Positions 24,753 through 34,800 of a stretch of 64,000 bases of DNA are shown here, piece after piece (within the stretch, counting starts at the first letter, position 1; each line of letters opens with the position of its first letter). The stretch covers positions 1 to 64,000 of the forward strand of contig CALMNW010000085.1 of assembly GCA_937872095.1 (NCBI GenBank). Direction: 5' to 3'. A program made the position numbers and the translations under genes. Origin of the DNA: an uncultured Verrucomicrobiota bacterium (GTDB lineage: Bacteria; Verrucomicrobiota; Kiritimatiellia; CAIQIC01; Lenti-01). Under the pieces are notes generated by a model. That model was given only the letters and a program-made list of their open reading frames with translations. It was not told the origin of the DNA and searched no databases.

Positions 24753-24927
24753 CGGCGTCTCCGCCGTCGCAACACGATGCGGTGAAAAGAAATGCGCGGC
24801 CGAGCCGATTTTTTGCCCGGCTGCCCGTTTTTAGGGTGGAAAAAATGCCGAAGGGGGGAGTATGGTTCCCGCTCGAATCGCGTCCCGCGGGACGCGCGGG
24901 AAGGCGTGCCGGCGAACCGGAGTTTTT

Positions 24928-25965
24928 ATGATCGTGGTGATGAAAAAAGGGGCCGACGAGGCCCAAATCCAGGCCATTTCGGAGCGGGCCGCGGGCTGGG
25001 GCCTGAAGGCGCACGTCAGCGCGGGCGCCGAAGTGACGGTGATCGGCCTGATCGGCGAGGAAGCCGCGGCGCAGGGGCCCGCGCTGGAGATGATGCCGGG
25101 GGTGGAAAAAGTCATGCCGGTGATGAAGCCCTACAAGCGGGCCAGCACGGAATTCCACCCGGAAAAGACCGTGATCAAGATCCCGCCCGCGCGCCACGGC
25201 GACCGGGGGCTGAATATCGGCGGTCCGGGCGTGGTGGTGATGGCGGGGCCCTGCTCGGTCGAGAACCGCGACATGATCCTGTCGCTCGGGGCGTTTCTGA
25301 AAGGAACGGGGGCGCACATGTTGCGGGGCGGGGCGTTCAAGCCGCGCACCTCGCCCTATGCGTTCCAGGGGCTGGGCGTCGAAGGCCTCCGCTATCTGGC
25401 CGAGGAACGTTCCGTGGTGGGCTTGCCGGTCGTGACCGAAGTGATGGACACGCGCGACGTGGAAATGGTTTCGGAGTTCGCGGACGTCATCCAGGTGGGC
25501 GCCCGGAACATGCAGAATTTCAACCTGCTCAAGGTGCTGGGGCGCTGCCGGAAACCCGTGATGCTCAAGCGCGGCCTGGCCAGCACGCTGGAAGAGCTGC
25601 TGATGAGCGCGGAATACGTGATGAGCGAAGGCAACACGGAGGTGATCCTGTGCGAACGGGGCATCCGCACCTTCGAAAAGTTCACGCGCAACACGCTGGA
25701 TCTGAGCGCGGTGCCGGTGCTGAAGCGCGAAAGCCATCTGCCGGTGGTGGTGGACCCGAGCCACGGCGTGGGCCATTGGGACCTGGTGGCGCCGATGGCG
25801 AAGGCCGCCGTGGCGGCCGGCGCGGACGGCCTGCTGCTGGAGGTGCATCCCGATCCCGCCAAAGCGGTGTCGGACGGGCCCCAGTCGCTGACGCCCAAGC
25901 GCTTCAAGGAACTGATGGGCGAATTGGAACTGGTGGCGCGGGCCGTGGGGCGCAATCTCCATTAG
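24928..25965 (+). CDS. aroF: 3-deoxy-7-phosphoheptulonate (DAHP) synthase, type I-beta
   Basis: DAHP synthase condenses phosphoenolpyruvate and erythrose-4-phosphate, the first step of the shikimate pathway. The 345-residue product starts [17 protein letters not shown] (ATG 24928, GGAG 5 nt upstream). It has the N-terminal ferredoxin-like regulatory domain of the I-beta class (about 1-70), then the TIM barrel with [72 protein letters not shown] and [12 protein letters not shown]. It heads a run with tyrA, aroA, cmk and plsC. Confidence 0.95.
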   Translation: MIVVMKKGADEAQIQAISERAAGWGLKAHVSAGAEVTVIGLIGEEAAAQGPALEMMPGVEKVMPVMKPYKRASTEFHPEKTVIKIPPARHGDRGLNIGGPGVVVMAGPCSVENRDMILSLGAFLKGTGAHMLRGGAFKPRTSPYAFQGLGVEGLRYLAEERSVVGLPVVTEVMDTRDVEMVSEFADVIQVGARNMQNFNLLKVLGRCRKPVMLKRGLASTLEELLMSAEYVMSEGNTEVILCERGIRTFEKFTRNTLDLSAVPVLKRESHLPVVVDPSHGVGHWDLVAPMAKAAVAAGADGLLLEVHPDPAKAVSDGPQSLTPKRFKELMGELELVARAVGRNLH

Positions 25966-25987
25966 GCCGGAGCCGGGAACGACGGAA

Positions 25988-26872
25988 ATGACCAAAGAAC
26001 CGTGCATTTCGATCCTCGGGCTGGGGCTGATGGGCGCCTCGCTGGCGATGGCCTTGCGCAAGCGGGGCTACGCCGGCCGGCTCGCGGCCTATGCGCGCAA
26101 GGAAGCGACGCGCAAGGAAGCGCTGGCCCGCGGCATCGTGGACGAGGCGTTCGCCGATCCCGACGCGGCGGTCCAGGCGGCCAGCCTGGTGGTGCTGTGC
26201 GCGCCGATCCGTTCCTGCGCGGAACTGGCGGCCGACGTCGCTCCGGCGATCCAGCCGGGAACGGTCGTCACGGACGTGGGCAGCACCAAGGGTTGGATCG
26301 GCCGCCAAATGGCGGGTCTCCTGCCGGCCGGGGTCTTCGTGGGCAGCCATCCCATCGCGGGTTCGGAAAAACAAGGTCTCCAGGCCGCCTCGGCCGATCT
26401 GTACGAAAACGCCCTGACCGTCATTGCCGGCTCCGCGGACGCGCCGGAAGCGGCGGTGGCGCGCGTGGCGGATCTCTGGAAATCGGCGGGTTCGCGGACG
26501 TGCCGCATGGCGCCGGAAGATCACGACCGCCTGCTGGCGCGCACGAGCCATCTGCCGCATGTGGCCGCCGCCGCGCTGGCGAAGGCCATCGGGCGCGACT
26601 CCGCCGCGCAGGTCGGCACCTTCTGCGGGACGGGCTTCTACGATTCCACCCGGGTGGCCTCCGGCTCCATCGAGATGTGGAACGACATCCTTCGGACCAA
26701 CGCGCCGGCCGTCGCCGAGGAATTGAGAGCTTTCAAATTGGAAGTCGAGCGGGTATATGATGATCTCCAAGCAGGTCGGTTCGACGACGTGGCGGCGTTC
26801 TTGGAACGCGCCCGGGCGGCCCGCGCGGAATTGTTGAAGGGTCGCGGCCCCGGTGCCGCCGTTCCTCCATAA
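25988..26872 (+). CDS. tyrA: Prephenate dehydrogenase
   Basis: TyrA oxidatively decarboxylates prephenate (or arogenate) toward tyrosine. The 294-residue protein has the NAD-binding start ISILGLGLMGASLAMALRK, the DVGSTKGWI segment and the GSHPIAGSEKQGLQAA catalytic loop with the conserved His. A helical dimerisation domain follows (DHDRLLARTSHLPHVAAAAL, GFYDSTRVASGSIEMWNDI). It sits 22 bp after aroF and just before aroA, consistent with an aromatic amino acid operon. Arogenate versus prephenate preference cannot be told. Confidence 0.92.
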   Translation: MTKEPCISILGLGLMGASLAMALRKRGYAGRLAAYARKEATRKEALARGIVDEAFADPDAAVQAASLVVLCAPIRSCAELAADVAPAIQPGTVVTDVGSTKGWIGRQMAGLLPAGVFVGSHPIAGSEKQGLQAASADLYENALTVIAGSADAPEAAVARVADLWKSAGSRTCRMAPEDHDRLLARTSHLPHVAAAALAKAIGRDSAAQVGTFCGTGFYDSTRVASGSIEMWNDILRTNAPAVAEELRAFKLEVERVYDDLQAGRFDDVAAFLERARAARAELLKGRGPGAAVPP

Positions 26873-26891
26873 CGTACAACCAGGCAAACCG

Positions 26892-28214
26892 ATGGTTATC
26901 CAAAAACAGACGAAGATCGTACATCCCGGCGGATTCGACGGCGGCGTGGTCCGCGTGCCGGGCGACAAGAGCATTTCGCACCGGACGGCCTTGCTGGCCG
27001 GCATCTCCTCGGGAACCTCGGAAATCCGCGGCTTCCTGCAGGCGGAGGATTGCCTGAACACGCTCAAGGCCATGGAATCCTTCGGCGCGCGGTCGTGGAT
27101 CGACGACGAAGGCGTCCTGTCGATCCAGGGCACGGGCGGCAAGATGATCGAGCCGGTCGGTCCGCTGGACGTGGGCAATTCCGGCACGGGCATGCGCCTG
27201 CTGGCGGGTTTGTGCGCCGGTTCGCCGATCCACGTGACGCTGACGGGCGACGAATCGCTGCAGTCGCGCCCCATGCGCCGCATCAAGGAACCGCTGGAGC
27301 TGATGGGCGCGAAGGTGGACCTCACGCCGCAGGGCACCGCGCCGATGACGATCCAGGGCGGCCAGCTGCGCGGCATCGAATACTGCCTGCCGACGGCCTC
27401 CGCGCAGGTGAAAAGCTGTTGCATCCTCGCCGGCCTCTACGCCGAAGGCCGCACGACGGTCCTCGAGCCGATCCCGACGCGCGACCACACGGAACGCATG
27501 CTGCGCGCGGTCGGCGCGCCCATCCGCGTGGAAGGGCAGAACATTTCCGTGGACGGCTACGGTCCCAAGGGGCCCAAGTTCCTCGCGCGCCCCTACGTCG
27601 TGCCCGGCGATTTCTCCTCCGCGGCCTATTGGCTGGCGGCCGGCGCCGCGGTCCCCGGCGTGAGCGTCCGTGCGGAAGGCGTGGGCCTGAACCTGCGGCG
27701 CACCGCGCTCCTGGACGTCCTGCGTCGCATGGGCGCGCGCGTCGAGATCGAACGCACCTCGGCGCCCACCGATCCCGAAGTCTACGGCAACGTGACCGTT
27801 TACGGCGCGGAACTCAAGGGCACCGAAATCGGCGGGGCGGAAATCCCGAACCTGATCGACGAGCTGCCGCTGGTGGCCGTGCTCGGCGCCCTCGCGCAGG
27901 GCCGCACCGTCATCCGCGACGCCAGCGAGCTGCGCGTGAAGGAATCCGACCGCGTCGCGGTCATGGTCGAGAATCTCGCCGGCATGGGCGTGACGGTCGC
28001 CGAACAGCCCGACGGCATGGTCATCGAAGGCCCGACGAAGGTCTCGCCCACGAAGAGCATCCGCAGCTACGGCGACCACCGCGTGGCCATGAGCATGTCG
28101 ATCCTGGCGATTTTCGCCGACCAGCCGGTCACGATCGCCAACGTGGCGTGCGTGGACACGTCGTATCCGGAATTTTGGGAGCAGCTGAGCCAACTGGGAG
28201 TGAAAGTTGAATAA
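26892..28214 (+). CDS. aroA: 3-phosphoshikimate 1-carboxyvinyltransferase (EPSP synthase)
   Basis: AroA joins shikimate-3-phosphate and PEP in the sixth step of the shikimate pathway. The 440-residue product has VRVPGDKSISHRTALLAGIS, the LDVGNSGTGMRLLAGL PEP-site loop, LQSRPMRRIKEPLELMGA, GDFSSAAYWLAAGA, the catalytic PNLIDELPLVAVLGALA and LRVKESDRVAVM. It ends with YGDHRVAMSMSILAIFAD. The start at ATG 26892 is chosen over a GTG at 26853 that would overlap tyrA. Its end overlaps the cmk start by 8 bp. Confidence 0.96.
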   Translation: MVIQKQTKIVHPGGFDGGVVRVPGDKSISHRTALLAGISSGTSEIRGFLQAEDCLNTLKAMESFGARSWIDDEGVLSIQGTGGKMIEPVGPLDVGNSGTGMRLLAGLCAGSPIHVTLTGDESLQSRPMRRIKEPLELMGAKVDLTPQGTAPMTIQGGQLRGIEYCLPTASAQVKSCCILAGLYAEGRTTVLEPIPTRDHTERMLRAVGAPIRVEGQNISVDGYGPKGPKFLARPYVVPGDFSSAAYWLAAGAAVPGVSVRAEGVGLNLRRTALLDVLRRMGARVEIERTSAPTDPEVYGNVTVYGAELKGTEIGGAEIPNLIDELPLVAVLGALAQGRTVIRDASELRVKESDRVAVMVENLAGMGVTVAEQPDGMVIEGPTKVSPTKSIRSYGDHRVAMSMSILAIFADQPVTIANVACVDTSYPEFWEQLSQLGVKVE

Positions 28215-28893
28215 ACAAGTGACGATCGTGGCGGTGGACGGCCCTTCGGCCTCCGGGAAATCGACCGTGTCCCGCAAGACGGCCCAGGCCGTCGGGTTCA
28301 TCTACGTGGATTCCGGCGCGCTCTATCGGGGCGTGACCTGGAAGTGCGTCAAGGAAGGCATCGACGTGAAGGACGCGCAGGCGGTGACGAACCTGCTGAT
28401 CCGGATGAACATGGAACTGGTGCTGCAGGACAACGCCGTTGGCTACCGCATCGACGGCGAGGATCCGGGGCAGGAAATCCGGGCCGAACCCGTGCGCGAG
28501 CGCGTCGCGGACATCGCCTCCCAACAGGCCGTGCGCGTCTACATCGTCGAAAAACTGCGCATGATGACCAAGTTCGGCAGCCTCGTGATGGAAGGCCGCG
28601 ACATCGGCACGGTCGTGTTCCCCGACACCCCCTTCAAGTACTACCTCGACGCCGATCCCGAGGAGCGGGCCCGCCGCCGCGCCGCCGAGATCAAGGTGCA
28701 GGAAGGCACCGAGGACGTCGGCGCCGTGCTCAGTTCCCTGCGCCGCCGCGACCAAAAGGACTCCAGCCGCGCCACCGCGCCGCTGCAGATCGCCCTCGGC
28801 GCCAAGATCATCAACAGCACCGGCATGACCGTCGAGCAGGTGGTGGACACCATCGTCGTCGACCTGAAGAAGGCCGGCGCGGTGCCGGCCTGA
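28207..28893 (+). CDS. cmk: Cytidylate kinase
   Basis: Cmk phosphorylates CMP and dCMP with ATP. The 228-residue product begins at a TTG codon (28207) inside the aroA end, with GGGAGTG just upstream. It has the P-loop VDGPSASGKSTVSRKTA, YVDSGALYRGVTW, the CMP-binding EGRDIGTVVFPD, a DADPEERARRRAAEI lid and RRRDQKDSSRATAPL. The aroA-cmk junction is widely conserved in bacteria. plsC follows 4 bp later. rpsA, often the next gene in other genomes, is absent. Confidence 0.95.
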   Translation: MNKQVTIVAVDGPSASGKSTVSRKTAQAVGFIYVDSGALYRGVTWKCVKEGIDVKDAQAVTNLLIRMNMELVLQDNAVGYRIDGEDPGQEIRAEPVRERVADIASQQAVRVYIVEKLRMMTKFGSLVMEGRDIGTVVFPDTPFKYYLDADPEERARRRAAEIKVQEGTEDVGAVLSSLRRRDQKDSSRATAPLQIALGAKIINSTGMTVEQVVDTIVVDLKKAGAVPA

Positions 28894-28897
28894 TCCC

Positions 28898-29545
28898 ATG
28901 CGCGAAGGCCTTTTCACGCAGCCGCTCTACTGGCTTTCGCGCGGGTTCGTCTATTTTTGCCTCCTGCTGAAGTACCGCATGCGGATCTCCGGCCGCGAAC
29001 ACGTGCCGGCGCAAGGCGGCGCCGTGATCGCCGCCAACCACTGCAGCTACCTCGATCCGCCGGTGATGGCCGGCTCCAACAACCGGCGCATCGTGCATTT
29101 CATGGCGCGCGACACGCTCTTTTCCAATCCCATCGCGCGCTGGTTCTTCCCGCGGGTGGGGGTGATCGCGCTCGACCGGACCAAGGGGGATCTCGGCGCG
29201 TTGAAGAAAGCCATCGCCACCCTTAAAGGAGGCCAGGTCATTGGCCTGTTCCCCGAAGGCACCCGCTCGCCGGACGGCCAGATGCGCGACGCCAAGGGCG
29301 GCATCGGCTTCCTGATCGCGAAGGGCGACGTGCCCGTCGTGCCGCTCTACATCTCCGGCACCCACGGGGCATTTCCGAAGGGTGCGGACAAACTCCGCCC
29401 CGGCCGCATCGTCGCGCGATTCGGTCCGGCCATCACGCCCGAGGAAATCCGCGCCGCCATGCCCGCCAAGAACGACTACGCCGCCGTCGGCGCCCTCGTC
29501 ATGCGACGCATCCGCGCACTCGCGGATGAAACCGCCCCGGCCTGA
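28898..29545 (+). CDS. plsC: 1-acyl-sn-glycerol-3-phosphate acyltransferase (PlsC family)
   Basis: PlsC acylates lysophosphatidic acid to phosphatidic acid at the inner membrane. The 215-residue product has an N-terminal hydrophobic helix (PLYWLSRGFVYFCLLL), catalytic motif I ANHCSYLDPP (NHxxxxD variant), motif II-like RWFFPRVGVIALDR, motif III GLFPEGTRSPDGQ and motif IV VPVVPLYISGT. The position behind aroA-cmk is common. It is the last gene of the operon; a TTTTACGTAGCGTGGAAAAA repeat lies 26 bp downstream. Confidence 0.93.
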   Translation: MREGLFTQPLYWLSRGFVYFCLLLKYRMRISGREHVPAQGGAVIAANHCSYLDPPVMAGSNNRRIVHFMARDTLFSNPIARWFFPRVGVIALDRTKGDLGALKKAIATLKGGQVIGLFPEGTRSPDGQMRDAKGGIGFLIAKGDVPVVPLYISGTHGAFPKGADKLRPGRIVARFGPAITPEEIRAAMPAKNDYAAVGALVMRRIRALADETAPA

Positions 29546-29570
29546 GCCTCCCGCAAATCGCAGTTTCTCG

Positions 29571-29593
29571 TTTTTACGTAGCGTGGAAAAACG
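29571..29593. repeat. Dispersed intergenic repeat TTTTACGTAGCGTGGAAAAA
   Basis: The 20-mer at 29572-29591 is shared with 63224-63243 and, in inverted form, with 41772-41790. It lies between plsC and the TonB receptor gene. The two other copies sit next to perfect TTTTCCAC palindromes. Confidence 0.65.
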
Positions 29594-29690
29594 GCTGGGT
29601 CGCCCGCCTTCGCCAATTCCTCGCGATTGAACTTTTTTGCGGCCGAAAGCGTTTCTTTCCATGGCAACCACTTTGCCTGGAGGAAGAAAC

Positions 29691-31865
29691 GTGCAGGAAA
29701 CGATTCGGACGATCATGTTGGGGGCGGCGCTGGGCGTCGCCGGCGCCGGAAGTTGTTGGAGCCAGACCGCGGTCGCCGCCGCCGCGGCGCTGCCGGAAAT
29801 CGTCGTGACGGCGACGCGGACCGAGGAAAACGCCGTCCGGCTGCCCCAGTCCACGTGCGTGGCGACGGCGGAGGAGATCCGGGAACGGCATCCGACGCAG
29901 CCCGTCGAAGCGCTGCGCAACGAGCCGGGCATTTGGATCCAGAAGACGGGCGCCGGGGGCGGCACGCCGGTGGTGCGCGGCATGATGGGCAACACGGTGC
30001 TGTATCTGGTGGACGGCATCCGCATCAACAACGGGCGGCTGTTCAGCGGGCCCAACGCGTTTTTCAACCAGATCGACGTCGGTTCGATCGACCGGATCGA
30101 GATCCTGAAGGGGCCCGGTTCGGTGCAGTACGGCAGCGACGCCATGGGCGGCGTCATCCAGATGCAGACGCCGACGCTGGATTTCTTCCCCGAATCGCCC
30201 GTTTGGGGAGGTCGGCTGGCGGGGCAATACAGCACGGCCGACGAAGGCGGGCTGGGGCACGGCGAGGCCTATTACGCGGACAGCCGCATGAACGCCAGCG
30301 CGGGCGCGACCTATTTCACGGCGGACGACGTCCGCGCCGGCGGCGGCGACAAGCTGGAGCACACGTCGCTGAACAGTTCCGGCGGTTTCGGCAAGGCCCG
30401 GATCAAGCTGGGCGAGGGGCACGTGCTGACGCTGGGCTGCCTGGAAAACGTCCGGACGGACGTGGAGCGCCACGACCAGTCCGCGCGCAATCCGAACAGC
30501 GGCGAGCCCCGGTTCTTCACGCCGCGGGAGGAACGGACGCTGGTGTACCTCAAGGACACGTTCGACCGCGAGGGCGGAGTCGTTTCGCATCTGGAACCGT
30601 ATCTGTACTACCAGAACTACCAAGCGAAGTCGTACTACAACACGGAGAAAGACGCGACGACCTTCCAGCGCGACGTCACGCAACAGGACCAGGACATGGT
30701 CGGGGCCGGATTGACCGCCGCAAGCCCGCTGGGCGACGGGCTCAAGCTGGTTTACGGGGCGGACTACCGCTATGAAAACTTCACGGAGGACAAGGATCGC
30801 TGCGTTTGGTCTCCCGGCGGCGGCGACGGGACGTGGTCGCTGCCGAAAGGCACGACGCCGGACGGGACCTACGACGTGGCCGACGCCTTCGCCATGCTCG
30901 ACTGGAATCCGATCGAACGCCTCCGCCTGACCGCGGGCGCCCGGTTCGAAAGCACCCATCTGAACTCCGATCCGGAGGCGCAAAACGCCACGGCCGGCTT
31001 CACGACGGACGATCTCGATCTGGACGAACGCTGGAACTCGACGACGTACAGCCTGGGCGGCATCTATTGGTTCACCACGAACCTGGCGCTGAGTTCCCAG
31101 GCTTCGACCGGCTATCGCGCGCCGACCTATTCCGACGTGCTGAGCTTCGGACCGTTCACCTACGGCGTGAGCGTTCCCAGTCCCGACGTGGGGCCCGAGA
31201 AATGCACGACCTGGGAAATCGGTCCGCGGTTCGAGTCCGAGGCGGTTTCGGCCTCGGTCACCTACTTCTACACGTGGCTCGACGACATGGTCGACAGCGC
31301 GCGCGTCGAGGGCTACACCGACGTCAACGGCAACGGCGTCGAGGACGCGGGCGAGGGGAACTACGCCAAGGGCAACTACGGAACGGGCTATATCCAGGGC
31401 GTGGAATCGGCGGTCGAGTGGCGGTTCCTCGAAGACTGGGCGCTGTTCGGCAACTTGGCTTGGGCGGAAGGCTGGAACGACGAGCAGCACGACCATCTGC
31501 GCTTCATCCCGCCGCTGAACGGCGTCGCCGGCGTGCGCTGGCACGCGACGGATCGGCTGGCGCTGTCCGCGTACGCCCGCATGGCGGCCGCGCAGGACAA
31601 GATCTCGGAGGACGACAAGAGCGATCCGGCCCGCGCGAGCGATCCGTCGCGGACCTATCCGGCGGACGACAATCCGCCGCTGCGCGCGGATTATTCCGTG
31701 CCGGGCTTCGTGACCTACCATGCCCGCGCCGATTTCGCGGTCCGCGAAGGGCTGAGCCTGTTCCTGGCCGGCGACAATCTCTCCGACAAGAACTATCGCG
31801 AGGCGTTCAGCCGCCTGGACGCTCCCGGCATCAACTTCACGCTGGGCGCGGAATGGAACTTCTAG
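29691..31865 (+). CDS. TonB-dependent outer-membrane receptor
   Basis: The 724-residue product starts at a GTG (29691) 7 nt after GGAGG. It has a signal peptide (about 1-24), a TonB-box-like segment PEIVVTATRTEEN, the plug domain (AEEIRERHPTQPVEALRNEP, VLYLVDGIRINNG, IDRIEILKGPGSVQYGSDAMGG) and a 22-strand-type barrel ending in INFTLGAEWNF. The C-terminal Phe suits outer-membrane insertion. The region STGYRAPTYSDVLSFGPFTY...SPDVGPEK resembles the FRAP/NPDL box of heme receptors but lacks the His usually found between. The ligand could be heme, a corrinoid or another metal complex. It is followed after 1 bp by the CobN-like gene. Confidence 0.92.
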   Translation: MQETIRTIMLGAALGVAGAGSCWSQTAVAAAAALPEIVVTATRTEENAVRLPQSTCVATAEEIRERHPTQPVEALRNEPGIWIQKTGAGGGTPVVRGMMGNTVLYLVDGIRINNGRLFSGPNAFFNQIDVGSIDRIEILKGPGSVQYGSDAMGGVIQMQTPTLDFFPESPVWGGRLAGQYSTADEGGLGHGEAYYADSRMNASAGATYFTADDVRAGGGDKLEHTSLNSSGGFGKARIKLGEGHVLTLGCLENVRTDVERHDQSARNPNSGEPRFFTPREERTLVYLKDTFDREGGVVSHLEPYLYYQNYQAKSYYNTEKDATTFQRDVTQQDQDMVGAGLTAASPLGDGLKLVYGADYRYENFTEDKDRCVWSPGGGDGTWSLPKGTTPDGTYDVADAFAMLDWNPIERLRLTAGARFESTHLNSDPEAQNATAGFTTDDLDLDERWNSTTYSLGGIYWFTTNLALSSQASTGYRAPTYSDVLSFGPFTYGVSVPSPDVGPEKCTTWEIGPRFESEAVSASVTYFYTWLDDMVDSARVEGYTDVNGNGVEDAGEGNYAKGNYGTGYIQGVESAVEWRFLEDWALFGNLAWAEGWNDEQHDHLRFIPPLNGVAGVRWHATDRLALSAYARMAAAQDKISEDDKSDPARASDPSRTYPADDNPPLRADYSVPGFVTYHARADFAVREGLSLFLAGDNLSDKNYREAFSRLDAPGINFTLGAEWNF

Positions 31866-31866
31866 G

Positions 31867-34800
31867 GTGAGACGCCGCTCCAGTTTCTGGGGCGCGTTGG
31901 CCGCCGTCGCCGCGCTGTCGTGCGGCGCGGCGGCGTCCGCCGATCCGGGGGCGGCCGGTCTCCGGTTCGGTTTCGTGGGCCTGCACGGGGGCGTGTTCGA
32001 CGCCCTGCAGGAATGCGCCCCGGCGCTGGATCTCCGGTTGATCTATTTCGCGGACGAGGACGTGCGCCGCGACGGATTCGGTTTCGACGGCGTGGGCGTC
32101 GTGTTTTTCCAGCACCTGCGCGCGGAGGACAAGGACCGCTACGTCGAGAAGCTGACGGCGGCCAAGGCGCGGAACCCCCGGTTCGCGGCGTTGACCTGTT
32201 CGCCGCTGCCGGGGGCGCTGCTGCCGGAACTGGTGCAGAACGGAATCGTCGTCGACGATCCGGAGGTCCACCGCTACTACGGTTCTACGAAGGAAAACCT
32301 GCGGCGCCTGCTGGCCTATGCGGCCATCCGCTACGGCGGACGCGCGGGCACCGTCGAGCCCCCGCTGGACGAAATGCCGCCGCCGGTGTTCCACCCGGAC
32401 CATCCCGAAGGTTTTCCGGACGTTTCGTCGTTTCTGGAATGGGCCGCCGCCTGCCGGGCGGAAGACCCGCAAAAAGGCCGCGTGCTGGTCGTCGCGCATC
32501 CGTTGCACCTGGCGTTCCAGCAGGCCCGCGTGGTGGCAGCGCTGGTCCGCGAATGCGAGCGGCGGGGAATGTTGGCGGCCTGCATCACCGACGGCACGCC
32601 GGGGTGGGAGGAGCGCGAGCGCGAATTCCGGCCGGACGTCGTCGTCCACACCTGCCACGGCAGCGAACCCCTCGCGCTGCGCGAGGAACTGGGCGCTCCG
32701 CACGTGTCCTCCCTGTACACGAAGGCCGGCGCCATGGAGGCGTATCTGCGGGATCCGGAAACCGGACTCGCGCCGGGCGAGCTTCAACACCAAGTCGTCT
32801 CGCAGGAATTGCTGGGCACCGTGGAACCGCTGTTCGTCGGCGCCACCCCGCGGGGCGGCGGCAGCGAAGAGGCGGTCGAGCCCGTGCCCGAGCGCGTGGA
32901 ACATCTCGCGGCGCGGGCGGAAGCCTGGATCCGGTTGCGGAAAACGCCGGCGGCGCAGAAGAAGATCGCGATCGTCTACTACGACCGCTCGATGGGCAAG
33001 AGCGAGCTGATGCGCGGCACGGCGTCGGGGATGTTCCTGAACGCGCCGCGCAGCCTGCTGCGCGTCCTGAAGCGCCTGGGCGATGAAGGCTACGCGCTGG
33101 ACCATCCGTCGGAGAGCGAGGACGATCTGCTGGCGCGGATGAAGGACCACGGGCGGCAGGTCGGCGTGTGGGCGCCCGACGTGCTGGACCGGCTGGCCCG
33201 CGGCGGCCAGGCCGTGCTGGTACCGGCCGAGACCTACCGCGAGTGGTTTGAAACGAAAGTGCCGGAAGCCCGGCGCGAGGAAGTGATCAAGCAATGGGGC
33301 CCGCCGCCCGGCAAGTTCATGGTCTGGGAGCGGGACGGGCAAGCCTTCATCGTGATTCCGCGCGTGGATCTCGGCAACGTGATCCTGCTGCCCCAACCGC
33401 TGCGCGGCGAGGCGCAGACGGTTTCCGCCCTGTCCGCCCAGACGCACGACAAGCTCACGCCGCCGCCGCACAACTACCTGGCGACCTACTTCTGGCTGCA
33501 GGAGGGGTTCCGGGCGGATGCCATGGTCCATTTCGGGACGCACGGGTCGGAATTCCTTCTGCCCGGCAAGCCCGACGGGCTGGTCGCCGGCGATTGGTGC
33601 GACATGATCGTCGGCGCCCTGCCGAACGTCGGCCTGTGGATCGTCAACAATGTCGGCGAATCGACGCCGCTGCGCCGGCGCAGCTACGCCACGATCGTGG
33701 ACCACCTCACGCCGCCGCTGGTGGAGGCGGAGCTTTCCGACGAGCTCAAGAACCTGCAGGCCGACGTCCAGAAGTGGGAGACGCTGGAGGACGGCGCCTT
33801 GCGGGACAAATTCCTGGAAGCCGTCGGCCGCCAGATGCGCGACCTGCATCTCGACCGCGATCTGCACCTGGATCTGTCCGGCGAGCGCCGGCCGACGGCC
33901 GACGAAATGGCGCAACTGTCCCGCTATCTCGAAGCCATCGCCAACGAACGGATGCCCGCCAGCCTCCACGTGCTGGGCGAGATTCCGCCCCGCGATCTGC
34001 TCACGCCCTATCTCGTGCGGTGCGCCGGGCGCACCTTTCTCGACGGCTATCGCGCGCTGCTGCCGGCGCCGGCCGGCGCGGAAGCGCCGACCGAATCCGC
34101 GGCGCGGAAGCGGGCCGAAGAGGCGCTGGACGCGGTTTTGCTCCGGAAGCTGACGCCGCTCGAGGCCCTGCAAGCCCAGGGGTGCGCCGCGGCCGAAGCC
34201 CTGCCGAAGGTCGTCCAGGACGGCTTCGACCTGATGGCGCAGCTGGACGCCGACTACCGGAAGACGGGGCAGGAAATCGACAATCTCGCGGGGGCGCTGG
34301 CGGGACGCTTCGTGCCGCCCGGGCCGGCCAACAGCCCCGACCGGAATCCCGGTTCGGTGCCCACCGGCCGCGACATGTTCGTGGTGAATCCGGAGGAAAT
34401 CCCCACGCCCCAGTCATGGGAGATCGGCACGCGCCTGATCGACGAGATCCTGCGGAAGCAATGGGAGCAGAAGGGACGCTATCCGGACAAGATCGCCTTC
34501 AGCCTCAATTCGTTTTCGTCCTATCGCGACTACGGCGTCATCGAATCCCAGATCTTCTATCTGCTGGGCGTGCGGCCGGTGTGGGACGCGAAGCGGCTGG
34601 TGGAAGACGTGGAGGTGATTCCGGCGAGCGAACTGGGCCGCCCGCGCATCGACGTGTTCCTGTCCGCGCGCAGCTACTACCGCGACCAGTTGCCGACCCG
34701 CATGCATCTGATCGACAAGGCGATCCGGATGGTCGCGGATCTCGACGAACCGGACAACCGCGTGCGCGAGGATTCCCGGCGGGTGGAGACCGAGCTGGTC

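Noticed and set aside
29546-29690. Possible cobalamin riboswitch before the TonB receptor
   Set aside because: The 145-bp leader has no B12-box-like conserved segment and is too short for a full element; it holds only the dispersed TTTTACGTAGCG repeat.
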